DNA from: Streptomyces formicae
Lineage (GTDB): Bacteria > Actinomycetota > Actinomycetes > Streptomycetales > Streptomycetaceae
Direction of reading: 5' to 3'
Assembly: GCF_002556545.1 (NCBI RefSeq)
Contig: NZ_CP022685.1
Coordinates: forward strand, 2,356,001 to 2,420,000
Length of the DNA: 64,000 nucleotides
Shown: piece after piece, positions 37,818 through 45,748 of the stretch
How positions within the stretch are numbered: the first letter of the stretch is position 1
Layout: each line of letters starts with the position of its first letter
Made by a program: the position numbers and the translations under genes
Notes under the pieces: model-generated
What the model saw: the letters and a program-made list of their open reading frames with translations, nothing else
Databases searched by the model: none
What the model was told of the DNA's origin: nothing

Positions 37818-39275
37818 TCAACCCGCGCCGGTCACCGCCCGGCGAGGCAGCGCCAGGCAGAGCAGCGCGCAGAGCCCGAAGCCCGCCGCCACCCACGGCA
37901 TCGCCGCGGTGAGCGCGCCCGTCAGGCCGTTCGACGCGTGCCCGAAGAAGACCGTGCCGATCACCGCCGCGCCAAGGGCCCCGCCGAACTGCTGAGCCGT
38001 CGAGAAGATCCCCGAGGCCCCGCCCGCCATCTCCGCGGGCACCGCCGACAGGACCACGTTCACCAGCGGTACGACGAGGAAGCCGAGCCCGGCACCCGCC
38101 ACCACGAGTCCGGGCACCAGCGGCCACGCCCCGGTGTGCCGGTCCGCGGATCCGGCGACCGCCGCCCAGACCCAGAGGAACCCGCCCGCCATGAGCAGCG
38201 ATCCGGCGACCAGGACGAGGCGCCCGTACGCCGCCGCGATCCTGTCGGCGACCGGTGCGGTCAGGAATCCGCCGACGGAGAAGGCGACGGTCACGACGCC
38301 CGCCTGCATCGGGGTGTAGCCCTCGGAGCCCTGCAACCAGATCGCGAGGATCAGGAAGAAGCCCTGCATGCCCAGGGCGAAGAGGAGCTGGACGGCGACG
38401 CCGACGGAGAAGGCGGGCAGTCCGAAGGCGCGGGAGGGCAGCAGCGGCACGGTCGCGCCCGGGCGTCGGCGGCCCTCGACCACGGCGAGACCCACGAGCC
38501 CGAGCACTCCCGCGGCCAGGCAGACCCAGCCCCACAGCGGCCAGCCGTTGACGCGGCCCTGCACGAGGGGGAGGACGACGGCCACCAGCGAGGCGGCGAG
38601 GACGAGGCTGCCGAGGACGTCGGGGCGGCCCGCGGACCGCTCCTTGGTGGCCGGTACGAGCAGGAGCCCCGCCACGAAGGTCGCCGCCGCCACGGGCAGG
38701 TTCACCAGGAACACCGAGCGCCAGCCCCAGCCGAAGAGGTCCGCGTCGGTGAGCACGCCGCCGAGCAGCAGACCGATGGCCGAGGCGAAGCCGCCCACGG
38801 CCCCGTACATCCCGAACGCCGCGCCCCGCTCCTTGCCCTGGAAGAGGGTCCGGAAGGAACCGAGCACCTGCGGCATGAGCAGCGCCGCCATGACGCCCTG
38901 CGCGGCGCGCGCGGCGACGAGCTGTCCGGGCGACTGCGCGACCCCGCACGCCAGGCTCGCGATCCCGAATCCGGCGGTGCCCGCGAGGAAGAGCGCCTTG
39001 CGGCCGTAGCGGTCGCCGAGGTGCCCGGAGACGATCAGTGTCGCGGCGAAGCCGAGGAGGTACGCGGAGACGATCCACTGGAGGGCGCTCTCGGAGGCGC
39101 CGAGTTCGCGGCCGATCGAGGGGATCGCGACGTTGACGATGGTGACGTCGAGCAGGTCCATGAGCGCGGCGACCATCATGACGGCGGCCGCGGCCCAGCG
39201 GTGCGGGTGCGGATGACTCGCGCCGTCCGGGGCGGGTGCGGCGTGCGGTGTGGGGGTGGTGCGCGTGGTGGGCAT
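37818..39275 (-). CDS. MFS transporter, DHA2 (14-TM) drug-efflux type
   Basis: The 485-residue protein has about 14 membrane segments. The family motifs are DVTIVNVAIPSIGRELGASES after TM1 (residues about 40-60, motif D1), the loop GHLGDRYGRKALFL (motif A) and FLVNLPVA (the DHA2 subclass motif C region). It should export a drug or toxic metabolite in exchange for protons. It is divergent from a MarR-type gene; two copies of one palindrome lie in the shared 117-bp spacer, so it is very likely repressed by that regulator. Substrate is unknown. Confidence 0.92.
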   Translation of the reverse strand: MPTTRTTPTPHAAPAPDGASHPHPHRWAAAAVMMVAALMDLLDVTIVNVAIPSIGRELGASESALQWIVSAYLLGFAATLIVSGHLGDRYGRKALFLAGTAGFGIASLACGVAQSPGQLVAARAAQGVMAALLMPQVLGSFRTLFQGKERGAAFGMYGAVGGFASAIGLLLGGVLTDADLFGWGWRSVFLVNLPVAAATFVAGLLLVPATKERSAGRPDVLGSLVLAASLVAVVLPLVQGRVNGWPLWGWVCLAAGVLGLVGLAVVEGRRRPGATVPLLPSRAFGLPAFSVGVAVQLLFALGMQGFFLILAIWLQGSEGYTPMQAGVVTVAFSVGGFLTAPVADRIAAAYGRLVLVAGSLLMAGGFLWVWAAVAGSADRHTGAWPLVPGLVVAGAGLGFLVVPLVNVVLSAVPAEMAGGASGIFSTAQQFGGALGAAVIGTVFFGHASNGLTGALTAAMPWVAAGFGLCALLCLALPRRAVTGAG

Positions 39276-39301
39276 GTCGCCTCCAAGGGCTCTGCCATTT
39301 A

Positions 39302-39321
39302 TTTCGTTCGACCGAACGAAA
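39302..39321. promoter_or_regulatory. MarR-type operator, site 1
   Basis: A 20-bp perfect palindrome, TTTCGTTCG-AC-CGAACGAAA, lies 27-46 bp upstream of the MFS start. It matches site 2 in both arms. Confidence 0.85.
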
Positions 39322-39353
39322 GAGTTGCACGCGGCCCACCGTGATCACAAGTC

Positions 39354-39373
39354 TTTCGTTCGGCCGAACGAAA
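39354..39373. promoter_or_regulatory. MarR-type operator, site 2
   Basis: The palindrome TTTCGTTCG-GC-CGAACGAAA repeats site 1 with only the two central bases partly changed. It lies 20-39 bp upstream of the marR-type start, suitable for autorepression. Centre-to-centre distance between the sites is 52 bp. Confidence 0.85.
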
Positions 39374-39392
39374 TATGGGCTAGGGTTCCCTC

Positions 39393-39872
39393 ATGGCCAC
39401 CGACAGGGACCCGCAGGAGCAGCGCGCCGCCGTCGTCGAGCGGCTCAACACCGCCGGGCGCGAGAGCAGCGCGGTCACCGTGATGTTCCACTCCGCGGTC
39501 GCCGCCAGGCAGGGGCTCGGTGCCACCGAGACGAAGACCCTCGACCTGCTCCAGCGCGACGGCCCCCTCACCGCCAAGGAGCTCGCCGAGCGCACCGCCC
39601 TCGCGCCCGCCTCGGTGACCGGCCTCGTCGACCGCCTGGAGGGCAAGGGCTTCGTCCGCAGGGTCAAGCACCCCACCGACAAGCGGCGCGTGCTCATCGA
39701 GATCCAACAGGAGCGGCTCACGGGCCTGGAGGAGATCTTCGAGGACTGGGCCCGCGAAGTCGGTGAGCTCTACGAGGAGTTCACGACCGGCGAGCTGGAG
39801 ACCGTCACCCGGTTCCTGACGGGCGCCGCCGAGCGCCAGCGCCGCGCGGCGGCCCGCCTCACGGAGAGCTGA
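39393..39872 (+). CDS. MarR-family transcriptional regulator
   Basis: The 159-residue protein is a winged-helix MarR dimer subunit: the recognition region LTAKELAERTALAPASVTGLVDRLEGKGFVRR (about 65-96, in two helices) and the wing RVKHPTDKRRVLIEI. MarR proteins repress a divergent efflux gene until a small ligand binds. The genomic arrangement here (divergent MFS gene and two identical-arm operators) is the textbook layout. The coding region ends before a small CCTCCC/GGGAGG hairpin near 39890. The inducer is unknown. Confidence 0.93.
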   Translation: MATDRDPQEQRAAVVERLNTAGRESSAVTVMFHSAVAARQGLGATETKTLDLLQRDGPLTAKELAERTALAPASVTGLVDRLEGKGFVRRVKHPTDKRRVLIEIQQERLTGLEEIFEDWAREVGELYEEFTTGELETVTRFLTGAAERQRRAAARLTES

Positions 39873-40020
39873 CTCCGCCACCCCGGAACCTCCCCAAAGG
39901 GAGGCGTCGGCTCCTCAACTACAAGCGCCCTGTACAGAATTGACGATTCGTCAGTATCCGGCGCGCACCCCTTCCGCCTTCGCGGGCGCCTCGCTACCTT
40001 CCCCGGACCACCCACCCAAA

Positions 40021-40034
40021 CAACCGCTTGGTTG
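40021..40034. promoter_or_regulatory. short palindrome upstream of the phosphatase gene
   Basis: CAACC-GCTT-GGTTG lies 44-57 bp before the start of the secreted tyrosine phosphatase. It resembles half of many TetR-type operators, but no regulator gene is adjacent. Confidence 0.3.
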
Positions 40035-40077
40035 GGAGGTCGCGACAGAGCACCGCTACCGATGGGAAGGCGGACCG

Positions 40078-41004
40078 ATGCGCATCTCTCGTACCCGTAC
40101 CGCGACCGGCCTCGCGATCTCCGCTCTCGCCCTGGGCACGCTGCCCGCCTGGGCGGCCCCCGCCGATCCCGTCGCGCCCCCGTCCAGGGCCGCGTCCGCT
40201 TCCGCGACCCTCGCGTACCAGAACCAGATCCCGCTCCAGGGCGCCGTCAACGTACGGGACGTGGGCGGCTATCGGACCTACGACGGGGAGCGGGTCCGCA
40301 CCGGACAGGTCTTCCGCGCCGACGCCCTCAGCAAGCTCACCGACGCCGACCTCGGCACGCTCTCCCGTCTCGGCCTCAAGAAGGTCATCGACTTCCGGGT
40401 GCCCGCCGAGGTCCAGTACGACGGCGCGGACCGGCTGCCCGACGGGCTCGCGCCGACCTCACGGGCGATCACCGACAACGGCCTGTACACCCAGCTCCTC
40501 ACCGCGATCGGCTCCAAGGACCCGGTCAAGCAGGAGGAGATGCTCGGCAACGGCAAGGCCGCCGCGTTCATGCGGGACGTCTACCGCACCTTCGTCACCG
40601 ACGCGACCAACCGCGCGCAGTTCGCGGCCACGCTGCGCGACATCGCGGGCAGCCGTGCGCCGCTGCTCTACCACTGCACGTCGGGCAAGGACCGCACCGG
40701 CTGGACGACGTACCTGCTGCTGCGGCTCGTCGGTGTGCCGGACAGGACGGCCACCGGCGACTACCTGGCCTCCAACACCTACCGCGCCGCGTACGACGCG
40801 AAGCTCCGCGAGGCGCTCAAGCAGGGCGGGCTGATGCAGAACCCGGACCTCATCATCCCGCTCCAGGAGGTCCGCACCGACTACCTCGGCACGGCGCTCG
40901 ACGAGGCCACCGCGCGGTACGGCGGCCTCCAGGGCTACCTCACCAAGGGGCTCGGCCTCGACGCGGGCACGATCCTGAAGCTGCGTCAGCGCATGGTCGA
41001 CTAG
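40078..41004 (+). CDS. secreted protein tyrosine/serine phosphatase (Tyr_phosphatase3 family)
   Basis: The ATG at 40078 begins a signal peptide (MRISRTRTATGLAISALALG, cleavage near AWAA-APA at about 29) and gives 308 residues. The catalytic loop is HCTSGKDRTGW (CX5R), preceded by DVGGYRTYDGERVRTGQVFRAD split by context, which is typical of the MptpB/LipA-like family. These phosphatases dephosphorylate Tyr, Ser/Thr or phosphoinositides. In Mycobacterium the homologue is a virulence factor, whereas in Streptomyces the role is unknown. Its TAG stop (41002-41004) lies in the CTAG that borders MITE-like element 2. Confidence 0.9.
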   Translation: MRISRTRTATGLAISALALGTLPAWAAPADPVAPPSRAASASATLAYQNQIPLQGAVNVRDVGGYRTYDGERVRTGQVFRADALSKLTDADLGTLSRLGLKKVIDFRVPAEVQYDGADRLPDGLAPTSRAITDNGLYTQLLTAIGSKDPVKQEEMLGNGKAAAFMRDVYRTFVTDATNRAQFAATLRDIAGSRAPLLYHCTSGKDRTGWTTYLLLRLVGVPDRTATGDYLASNTYRAAYDAKLREALKQGGLMQNPDLIIPLQEVRTDYLGTALDEATARYGGLQGYLTKGLGLDAGTILKLRQRMVD

Positions 41005-41201
41005 GGCCTGTCCGGCGGATCAGGGCGCGCTCGGGTGGCGTCCACCGTCCGGTGCAGGCGAGCGGGGTCTGGTGCGTGCAGCTGCAAGGCGGAGGAGGGC
41101 GGCAACGCAGTGGGGTCTCCCCTGCTCGAGCGGAGCCGAGAGCTTGGGGGAGTGCGTGCCAGACCCCGCGACAGCGCCATGATCCGCCGGACAGGCCCTA
41201 G
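41001..41201. mobile_element. MITE-like element 2, CTAG-flanked
   Basis: A 22-bp perfect terminal inverted repeat (41001-41022 with 41180-41201, sequence starting CTAGGGCCTGTCCGGCGGAT) bounds a 201-bp element without coding potential. CTAG ends again fit a target duplication. The outermost GGCCTGTC is shared in form with element 1, but the inner repeat differs, so they belong to different subfamilies. It contains a core copy of the dispersed ~90-bp repeat (41108-41157). Confidence 0.75.
41108..41157 (+). repeat. dispersed repeat, core copy B inside MITE-like element 2
   Basis: The core TGGGGTCTCCCCTGCTCGAG and CGAGAGCTTGGGGGAG match the other copies, but the outer TGTGGGCA and GTGGGCACAA flanks are absent. 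Confidence 0.7.
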
Positions 41202-41207
41202 CCGCCC

Positions 41208-41930
41208 TCAGTCCACGATCCCGTTCGCCCGCGCCGCCGCGAGCCACGCGGGGAACTCCCCCACCAACTGGTCGTACAGCCGGTCGTCCGGCACCTTCAG
41301 GGGGTCGTTCCCCGCGTGGAAGAAGCCCGCATTGTCCACCGGGCGCTTGGCGGGCACGGCGAGCTCGTCGAGCTTGCGGAGGTAGTCGAACTGCTTGCTC
41401 GTCGGATCGCCGAAGCCGATGAACTGCCAGAACAGGGGCAGCTTCGCCGCCTTGCACAGATAGCGCTCGGCGGCGAGCTTGTTGAGGGGACCGCCGTCGG
41501 TCTGGAAGACCACCAGCGCGGGCGCGGTGGAACCGCTGTCCACGTAGTGGTCGATGACGGCGTCCATCGCCAGGTGGTAGCTGGTCTTGCCCATGTGCCC
41601 GAGCCCGGCGACGATCTCGTCGATCCGGCCGCGGTGGTCGCCGAGCGCGATCTCCGTCACCGCGTCGACGTCCGTGGAGAAGAAGACCGTGGGCACGGTC
41701 CCGTCGTCGTCGAGGTGCGCGGACAGACCCAGTACGCGGTCGGCGAGCGCCTGCACGCTGCCGTCCTTGTAGTAGGGCCGCATGGACCCGGAGTAGTCCA
41801 CGACGAGATAGACCGCTGCCCGCGCACCCGCCAGACCGTGCTTGCGCAGCGATACCCCCGCACTCTTGTACAGGCTGACCAGCGCGGGCGCCGAGTCCTC
41901 CACCTTGCGCAGGCTGATCGCCGGTTCCAT
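41208..41930 (-). CDS. von Willebrand factor A domain protein (TerF-like)
   Basis: The 240-residue protein is a single vWA domain with an intact metal-ion-dependent adhesion site: DYSGSM near residue 44, the Thr in GKTSYH near 115 and the Asp in FQTDGGP near 143. The N-terminus ISLRKVEDSAPALVSLYKSAGVSL and C-terminal FIGFGDPTSKQFDYLRKLDEL resemble the TerF/vWA proteins of tellurite-resistance type gene clusters. It probably binds a protein partner through Mg2+ in the cytoplasm. No other ter genes are adjacent. It is divergent from an SDR gene. Confidence 0.85.
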   Translation of the reverse strand: MEPAISLRKVEDSAPALVSLYKSAGVSLRKHGLAGARAAVYLVVDYSGSMRPYYKDGSVQALADRVLGLSAHLDDDGTVPTVFFSTDVDAVTEIALGDHRGRIDEIVAGLGHMGKTSYHLAMDAVIDHYVDSGSTAPALVVFQTDGGPLNKLAAERYLCKAAKLPLFWQFIGFGDPTSKQFDYLRKLDELAVPAKRPVDNAGFFHAGNDPLKVPDDRLYDQLVGEFPAWLAAARANGIVD

Positions 41931-41977
41931 GTGCCGCTCCGTTCTCCCCTGTGTCGTACTACTTCCCTCTCCGACAC

Positions 41978-42007
41978 ATGACTACTAGAAGTATTCCTCC
42001 TAGTCAT
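41978..42007. promoter_or_regulatory. palindrome in the divergent vWA/SDR promoter region
   Basis: Arms ATGACTA (41978-41984) and TAGTCAT (42001-42007) are 16 bases apart in an AT-rich stretch 35-64 bp before the SDR start. The AT content and position suggest a promoter with an operator; no cognate regulator is adjacent. Confidence 0.4.
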
Positions 42008-42041
42008 ACGACGGAGCGGCTCCCACCGCGGAGGAGGTCCC

Positions 42042-42776
42042 ATGCGGTTCCACGGCCTGGACGGCAGGACGGTTCTGATCACGGGTGCGGGGCGCGGCCA
42101 AGGCGCGGCGGAGGCGCGGCTGTTCGCCGAGGCCGGGGCGCGGGTGGCGCTCACCGATGTGCGGGAGGAGGAGGGCAGGGAGGTCGCCGCGTCCCTGGGG
42201 GACCAAGGGGTGTTCGTCCGTCATGACGTCACGGACGCCAGAAGCTGGGCGTCGGCCGTGGCGGGCGCCCTCGACGCCTTCGGGCGCCTCGACGTCCTGG
42301 TGAACAACGCCGCGCTGTGGCGCACGGCGTCCGTCGAGGACGAGACGTACGAGAACTTCGAGACCCTGCTCCGGGTCAATCTGCTCGGGCCGTTCCTCGG
42401 CATCCAGGCGGTGCTTCCCGCGCTGAAGGAGGCGGGCGGCGGCTCGATCGTCAACGTCTCGTCGACGGCCGGTCTCGTCGGCATCGCGGGCCACGCGGCG
42501 TACGGGTCCTCGAAGTTCGGGCTGCGGGGGCTGACCCGGTCGTCGGCGCTCGATTTGGCGAAGCACCGGATCCGGGTCAACTCGGTCCATCCGGGTGCGA
42601 TCGACACCCCGATGGTCGCCGCGGCCTCCGCCGGGCGGGACTGGTCGCATCTGCCGCTGGGCAGGATGGGCCGCCCGGAGGAGGTCGGCGAGCTGGTGCT
42701 GTTCCTGGCGTCGGACGCGTCGTCGTACGTCACGGGAGCGGAGTTCACCGTGGACGGCGGTTCGACGACGGGGTGA
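42042..42776 (+). CDS. SDR-family oxidoreductase
   Basis: The 244-residue classical short-chain dehydrogenase has the cofactor motif TGAGRGQGAAEARLF (residues 15-29), NNAALW near 88, catalytic Ser in IVNVSSTAGL near 140 and the YGSSK pair near 153-157. An Asp after the second strand (TDVREEEG) favours NAD over NADP. Overall it resembles the 3-alpha/20-beta-hydroxysteroid dehydrogenase type common in Streptomyces. The substrate is unknown. GAGGAGG lies just before the ATG at 42042. The gene appears monocistronic and faces a small secreted-protein gene 14 bp away. Confidence 0.9.
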   Translation: MRFHGLDGRTVLITGAGRGQGAAEARLFAEAGARVALTDVREEEGREVAASLGDQGVFVRHDVTDARSWASAVAGALDAFGRLDVLVNNAALWRTASVEDETYENFETLLRVNLLGPFLGIQAVLPALKEAGGGSIVNVSSTAGLVGIAGHAAYGSSKFGLRGLTRSSALDLAKHRIRVNSVHPGAIDTPMVAAASAGRDWSHLPLGRMGRPEEVGELVLFLASDASSYVTGAEFTVDGGSTTG

Positions 42777-42790
42777 GCGCCGGGGGGGGC

Positions 42791-43147
42791 TCAGTGGCGG
42801 TCGGTCAGGAACACCGAGCGCAGCTTGAGGCGGTCCGTGGCGGGGTTCCCGTGCGGACGCAGCGTCCAGGAGTCACCCGTGCAGTTCGGCTCGGTGAACA
42901 CCATGACCCACACGTCGGTGTCGTTGTGCGGGGCGAAAGCGGGCTCGGACGAGCCCGGGTCGGCGACCTCGGGAAGCACGACGCAGCCGGGGCTCTGCGG
43001 GTCTTGGAGGGTGGCCGACTGGGGTGTGCCGTCGAGACCGGTGAACCGGTAGGAGAAGTCGCCGGTGGCGGCGCTCGCCGAGGTCGGCAGGGTGATGACG
43101 AGGGCGAGGGCGCCGAGGGCGGCGGCGACGGTGGTGCGGAGGCGCAT
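42791..43147 (-). CDS. small secreted protein of unknown function
   Basis: The ATG at 43147 follows GGAAAAGGAC and begins a clear Sec signal peptide (MRLRTTVAAALGALALVITL, cleavage after ASA near residue 26), giving 118 residues. The mature ~90-residue domain has two Cys (in SPGCVVLP and PNCTGDSW) that could form a disulfide, and a small beta-rich pattern. I do not recognise the family. An upstream in-frame ATG exists but would bury the signal peptide, so I rejected it. Confidence 0.8.
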   Translation of the reverse strand: MRLRTTVAAALGALALVITLPTSASAATGDFSYRFTGLDGTPQSATLQDPQSPGCVVLPEVADPGSSEPAFAPHNDTDVWVMVFTEPNCTGDSWTLRPHGNPATDRLKLRSVFLTDRH

Positions 43148-43282
43148 GAAGTCCTTTTCCGTAGGTGGGGTTGGCCGGGTCCGCCTGTGCCTTGCCCTCC
43201 GGGTGGGGCGGGGATGCGTGATGTCCCCCGGACGGGTCTGCCGCATCGATCCTGCCTGCGCCATTCGGGTGAGCGCCCCGTC

Positions 43283-43398
43283 AGGGGCGCGGGGAACTGC
43301 GCGCTCAGCGCGCGAAAAGCCGCAGCCGCGTCTGCGGGGATCTCGGCAGACGCGACTGCGGCTTGTTCGTGGTTGCTCGCGCAGTTCCCCGCGCCCCT
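43283..43398. repeat. Streptomyces-type palindromic intergenic repeat with 20-bp arms
   Basis: Arms AGGGGCGCGGGGAACTGCGC (43283-43302) and its exact complement (43379-43398) enclose a second inverted repeat (GCCGCAGCCGCGTCTGC at 43319-43335 with 43346-43362, near-perfect). The right arm abuts the TAA of the next gene. I recall this repeat as very common in Streptomyces. It should act as a terminator. Confidence 0.85.
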
Positions 43399-44507
43399 TA
43401 CGGGGCCTGTTCCTGAAACGCCGGGAGTTCGAAGATGCGGGTCTTCGCCTCGTCGTCCATCAGCTCGACGAGCGGCATGACCAGGTCCCACAGGTCCCGC
43501 TTGTCGACCTCGAGAGCGAGCGCGTCCAAGTCGGCCGAAGGCAACGCGCCCGCCGTGTCGGCGACCGTCTTGCGGGAATCCTCGGGGAGCACCTGGACGA
43601 GGGGCAGGAACTCCGCCCACAGGCCCGTGGCGACGACCGCGCGCACGACGCCCCCGAGCACGTCGGCACCGCGCAGCGACGGCAGCGCGGCGACGGCCCG
43701 GCGCTCGTCCTCGCCGAGGAGCGCGACCAGGGGCAGGAGGGACTCCCACAGGTCCTGCGCGGCCACCGTCGTCACCAGGGAGTCGAGCCGGTCCTGCGGC
43801 TGGGACGCGGCGAGCGAGGCGATGCGGCCGCGCTGTTCGCCGGTCACCATGCCTGCCACGGCGAGCGCCTCGGGCCACAGGTCCTCGCCCGCCGCCGACG
43901 CGATCACCGAGGCGAGCCGCTCGGGACCCATCAACTCGATTATCTGGCCCAGCCGTTCGGGCACGTCGATGGCGAAGCCGGTCCGCAGGACGGTGGCGTC
44001 GTCCACCTGCGGCAGGATGCGGCGCAGCGCGGAGTCCGGCAGATGGCCGACGAAGCGGCCCATCGTCAGGTGGTCGCCCCGCTCGGCGAGGGCCACCGCG
44101 ATGCGGACGACGAGGTTCTCGTCGAGCCGGTCGACGATGCCCTTGATGCGGCGCGGGTCGAGGTGTCCGCAGGACTCGGCGGTGAAGGTCACCGGCAGCT
44201 TCTCGATGATGTCGGCGGCCCGCGCCGGTTCGAGGCGTCCCGCGACGGCCGCGGCGAGGCGCGGTCCGAGGGCCTTCTGCGAGATGGCGGCCGCGACTCC
44301 GGCGGGCACCAGTTTGGTCGCGGAGGCGATGCGGTCGAGCATCTCGGGGGCCCGGTCGAAGAGTGCCGCCACGCTCTGTTCGCGGAAGCGTCGTACGTCG
44401 TCGACGGGCAGGGTCCGCAGGAACGCGAGCGCGTCCGGCTCGACCTCCAGGAGGCGGGCGATCTTGAGGGTCTCGGCCCTGCCGCTGAGCTTGTCCATGG
44501 TGTCCAT
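43398..44507 (-). CDS. hypothetical alpha-helical repeat protein, MgtE_N-like
   Basis: The 369-residue protein has no signal peptide or membrane segment. It is built of short helical units with recurring LP/VPERLGQII and WESLLPLVxLLGEDERRAVAALPS-type patterns (about residues 150-360), resembling the MgtE N-domain superhelix. It is cytoplasmic. I do not know a function. It is preceded 23 bp upstream by a 75-residue gene on the same strand, so the two form a likely operon. Its stop codon touches a large palindromic repeat that probably terminates the transcript. Confidence 0.7.
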   Translation of the reverse strand: MDTMDKLSGRAETLKIARLLEVEPDALAFLRTLPVDDVRRFREQSVAALFDRAPEMLDRIASATKLVPAGVAAAISQKALGPRLAAAVAGRLEPARAADIIEKLPVTFTAESCGHLDPRRIKGIVDRLDENLVVRIAVALAERGDHLTMGRFVGHLPDSALRRILPQVDDATVLRTGFAIDVPERLGQIIELMGPERLASVIASAAGEDLWPEALAVAGMVTGEQRGRIASLAASQPQDRLDSLVTTVAAQDLWESLLPLVALLGEDERRAVAALPSLRGADVLGGVVRAVVATGLWAEFLPLVQVLPEDSRKTVADTAGALPSADLDALALEVDKRDLWDLVMPLVELMDDEAKTRIFELPAFQEQAP

Positions 44508-44530
44508 GCTTCGCTCCTCGCTCCGCTCGG

Positions 44531-44758
44531 CTATCGGAAGAGAATCCGGCGGACGGGTCCGCGGGCCAGCGCGGGCACCAGCTTCAGTGCCTCCTCGGCG
44601 GCCTCGTTGAGCCCCGCGGCCCTGCTCTCGCGCTGTCGCTTCAGCGCGTCGGCGAGCGTCGCCAGTTGGTCGGGCGCCAACTGCCCGAAGGACTCCGCCG
44701 GTTCGTCCCGCAGCTCCGCGCTCAGCTGCTCCCGTCGCTCCCGTGCTTCGGTGCTCAT
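44531..44758 (-). CDS. small hypothetical protein
   Basis: The 75-residue helical, charged protein (MSTEARERREQLSAELRDEP...) begins just downstream of a spacer that contains TTGACTTTTAGTCAA near 44813. That is a short palindrome (TTGACTTTTAGTCAA with arms TTGACT/AGTCAA) and may be an operator for this operon. The gene overlaps nothing and is directly upstream of the helical-repeat gene. No family is recognised. Confidence 0.65.
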   Translation of the reverse strand: MSTEARERREQLSAELRDEPAESFGQLAPDQLATLADALKRQRESRAAGLNEAAEEALKLVPALARGPVRRILFR

Positions 44759-44812
44759 TCGGCCTCCCGCGGCGCCGTCAAGGGCTGGGTACGGCCCTGA
44801 GACTGGCCCCGA

Positions 44813-44827
44813 ATTGACTTTTAGTCA
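44813..44827. promoter_or_regulatory. AT-rich palindrome upstream of the small hypothetical gene
   Basis: TTGACTTTTAGTCAA has 6-bp arms around a 3-base centre. It lies about 55 bp upstream of the 75-residue gene, within a GC-rich surrounding, as an operator or promoter element would. Confidence 0.4.
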
Positions 44828-44914
44828 ATAGAGCGCGACCCGGCGGGCGAACGCGGAGGAGGCGCCAGGGGCCCCGTCGTACAGGACCCCGGACGCCTCC
44901 CGGAGAACAGCCGG

Positions 44915-45748
44915 TCAGCCCTTGACCGCACCTGCGGCGAGGCCGGAGCCGAGCTTGCGGTGGATGACCACGAAGAAGATCATCACCGGCAGCGTGACCA
45001 GCGTGGAGCTGGCCATGACCGGGCCCCAGGCCGTGGAGTTCTCACCGAAGAACTGGTAAATGCCCACGGCCGCCGTGTACTTGTCGCTGCCCTTCATGAA
45101 CGTGTACGCGAAGACGAACTCGTTCCACGCCGTGATGAACGCGAAGATCGACGTGGCCACGAGCCCCGGCGCGACCAGCGGAAGCAGCACCGACCAGAAC
45201 ATCCTCGGCCAGGACGCCCCGTCGATGTAGGCGGCCTCCTCGACCTCCTTGGGGACGGTGGCGACGAAGCCGCGCAGCGTCCAGATCGCGAAGGGCAGCG
45301 AGAGCGCGATGTAGACGACGCTCAAGCCGAGCAGGGAGTTGAGCATGTCGTAGTCCCGCATCTGGATGAAGAGCGGGATGACCAGGGCTTCGAGCGGCAC
45401 CATCTGCACGATCAGGATCATGATCAGTACGGAGGTGCGGAAGCGGAACTTGAAGCGCGCCACCGCGATGGCGGCGAAGAGCGAGAGCAGGCCCGCCGCG
45501 ACGATCGTGGCGAGACCCACGAGCGCCGAATTCAGCAGGTACGTACCGAAGTTGCCCTTGTCGAAGACGTAGGTGAAGTGCTCGAAGCTGATGCCGCTCG
45601 GCAGCACGTCCGAGCCGCGCAGGGACGCCTTCGGGTCGAGCGCCGTGGAGATCATCCAGTAGACGGGGAAGAGCGTGAAGACCAGGAGCGCGGCGACCGC
45701 GACCGGGAGGCCGACGCGCGAGGCGAGTGTGGTGCGGCGGATGCTCAC
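44915..45748 (-). CDS. carbohydrate ABC transporter permease (MalG/GanQ type)
   Basis: The GTG at 45748 overlaps the stop of the upstream permease (GTGA) and yields 277 residues with six membrane segments. The ATPase-docking EAA loop is EEAAYIDGASWPRMFWSVLLP near residue 185 (in two halves EEAAYIDGAS and PRMFWSVLLP). It pairs with the upstream MalF-type permease in a CUT1-type importer. The C-terminus RKLGSGLAAGAVKG is the normal family end. No ATPase gene follows; in Streptomyces CUT1 systems usually share the MsiK ATPase, so one is not expected here. Confidence 0.93.
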   Translation of the reverse strand: MSIRRTTLASRVGLPVAVAALLVFTLFPVYWMISTALDPKASLRGSDVLPSGISFEHFTYVFDKGNFGTYLLNSALVGLATIVAAGLLSLFAAIAVARFKFRFRTSVLIMILIVQMVPLEALVIPLFIQMRDYDMLNSLLGLSVVYIALSLPFAIWTLRGFVATVPKEVEEAAYIDGASWPRMFWSVLLPLVAPGLVATSIFAFITAWNEFVFAYTFMKGSDKYTAAVGIYQFFGENSTAWGPVMASSTLVTLPVMIFFVVIHRKLGSGLAAGAVKG

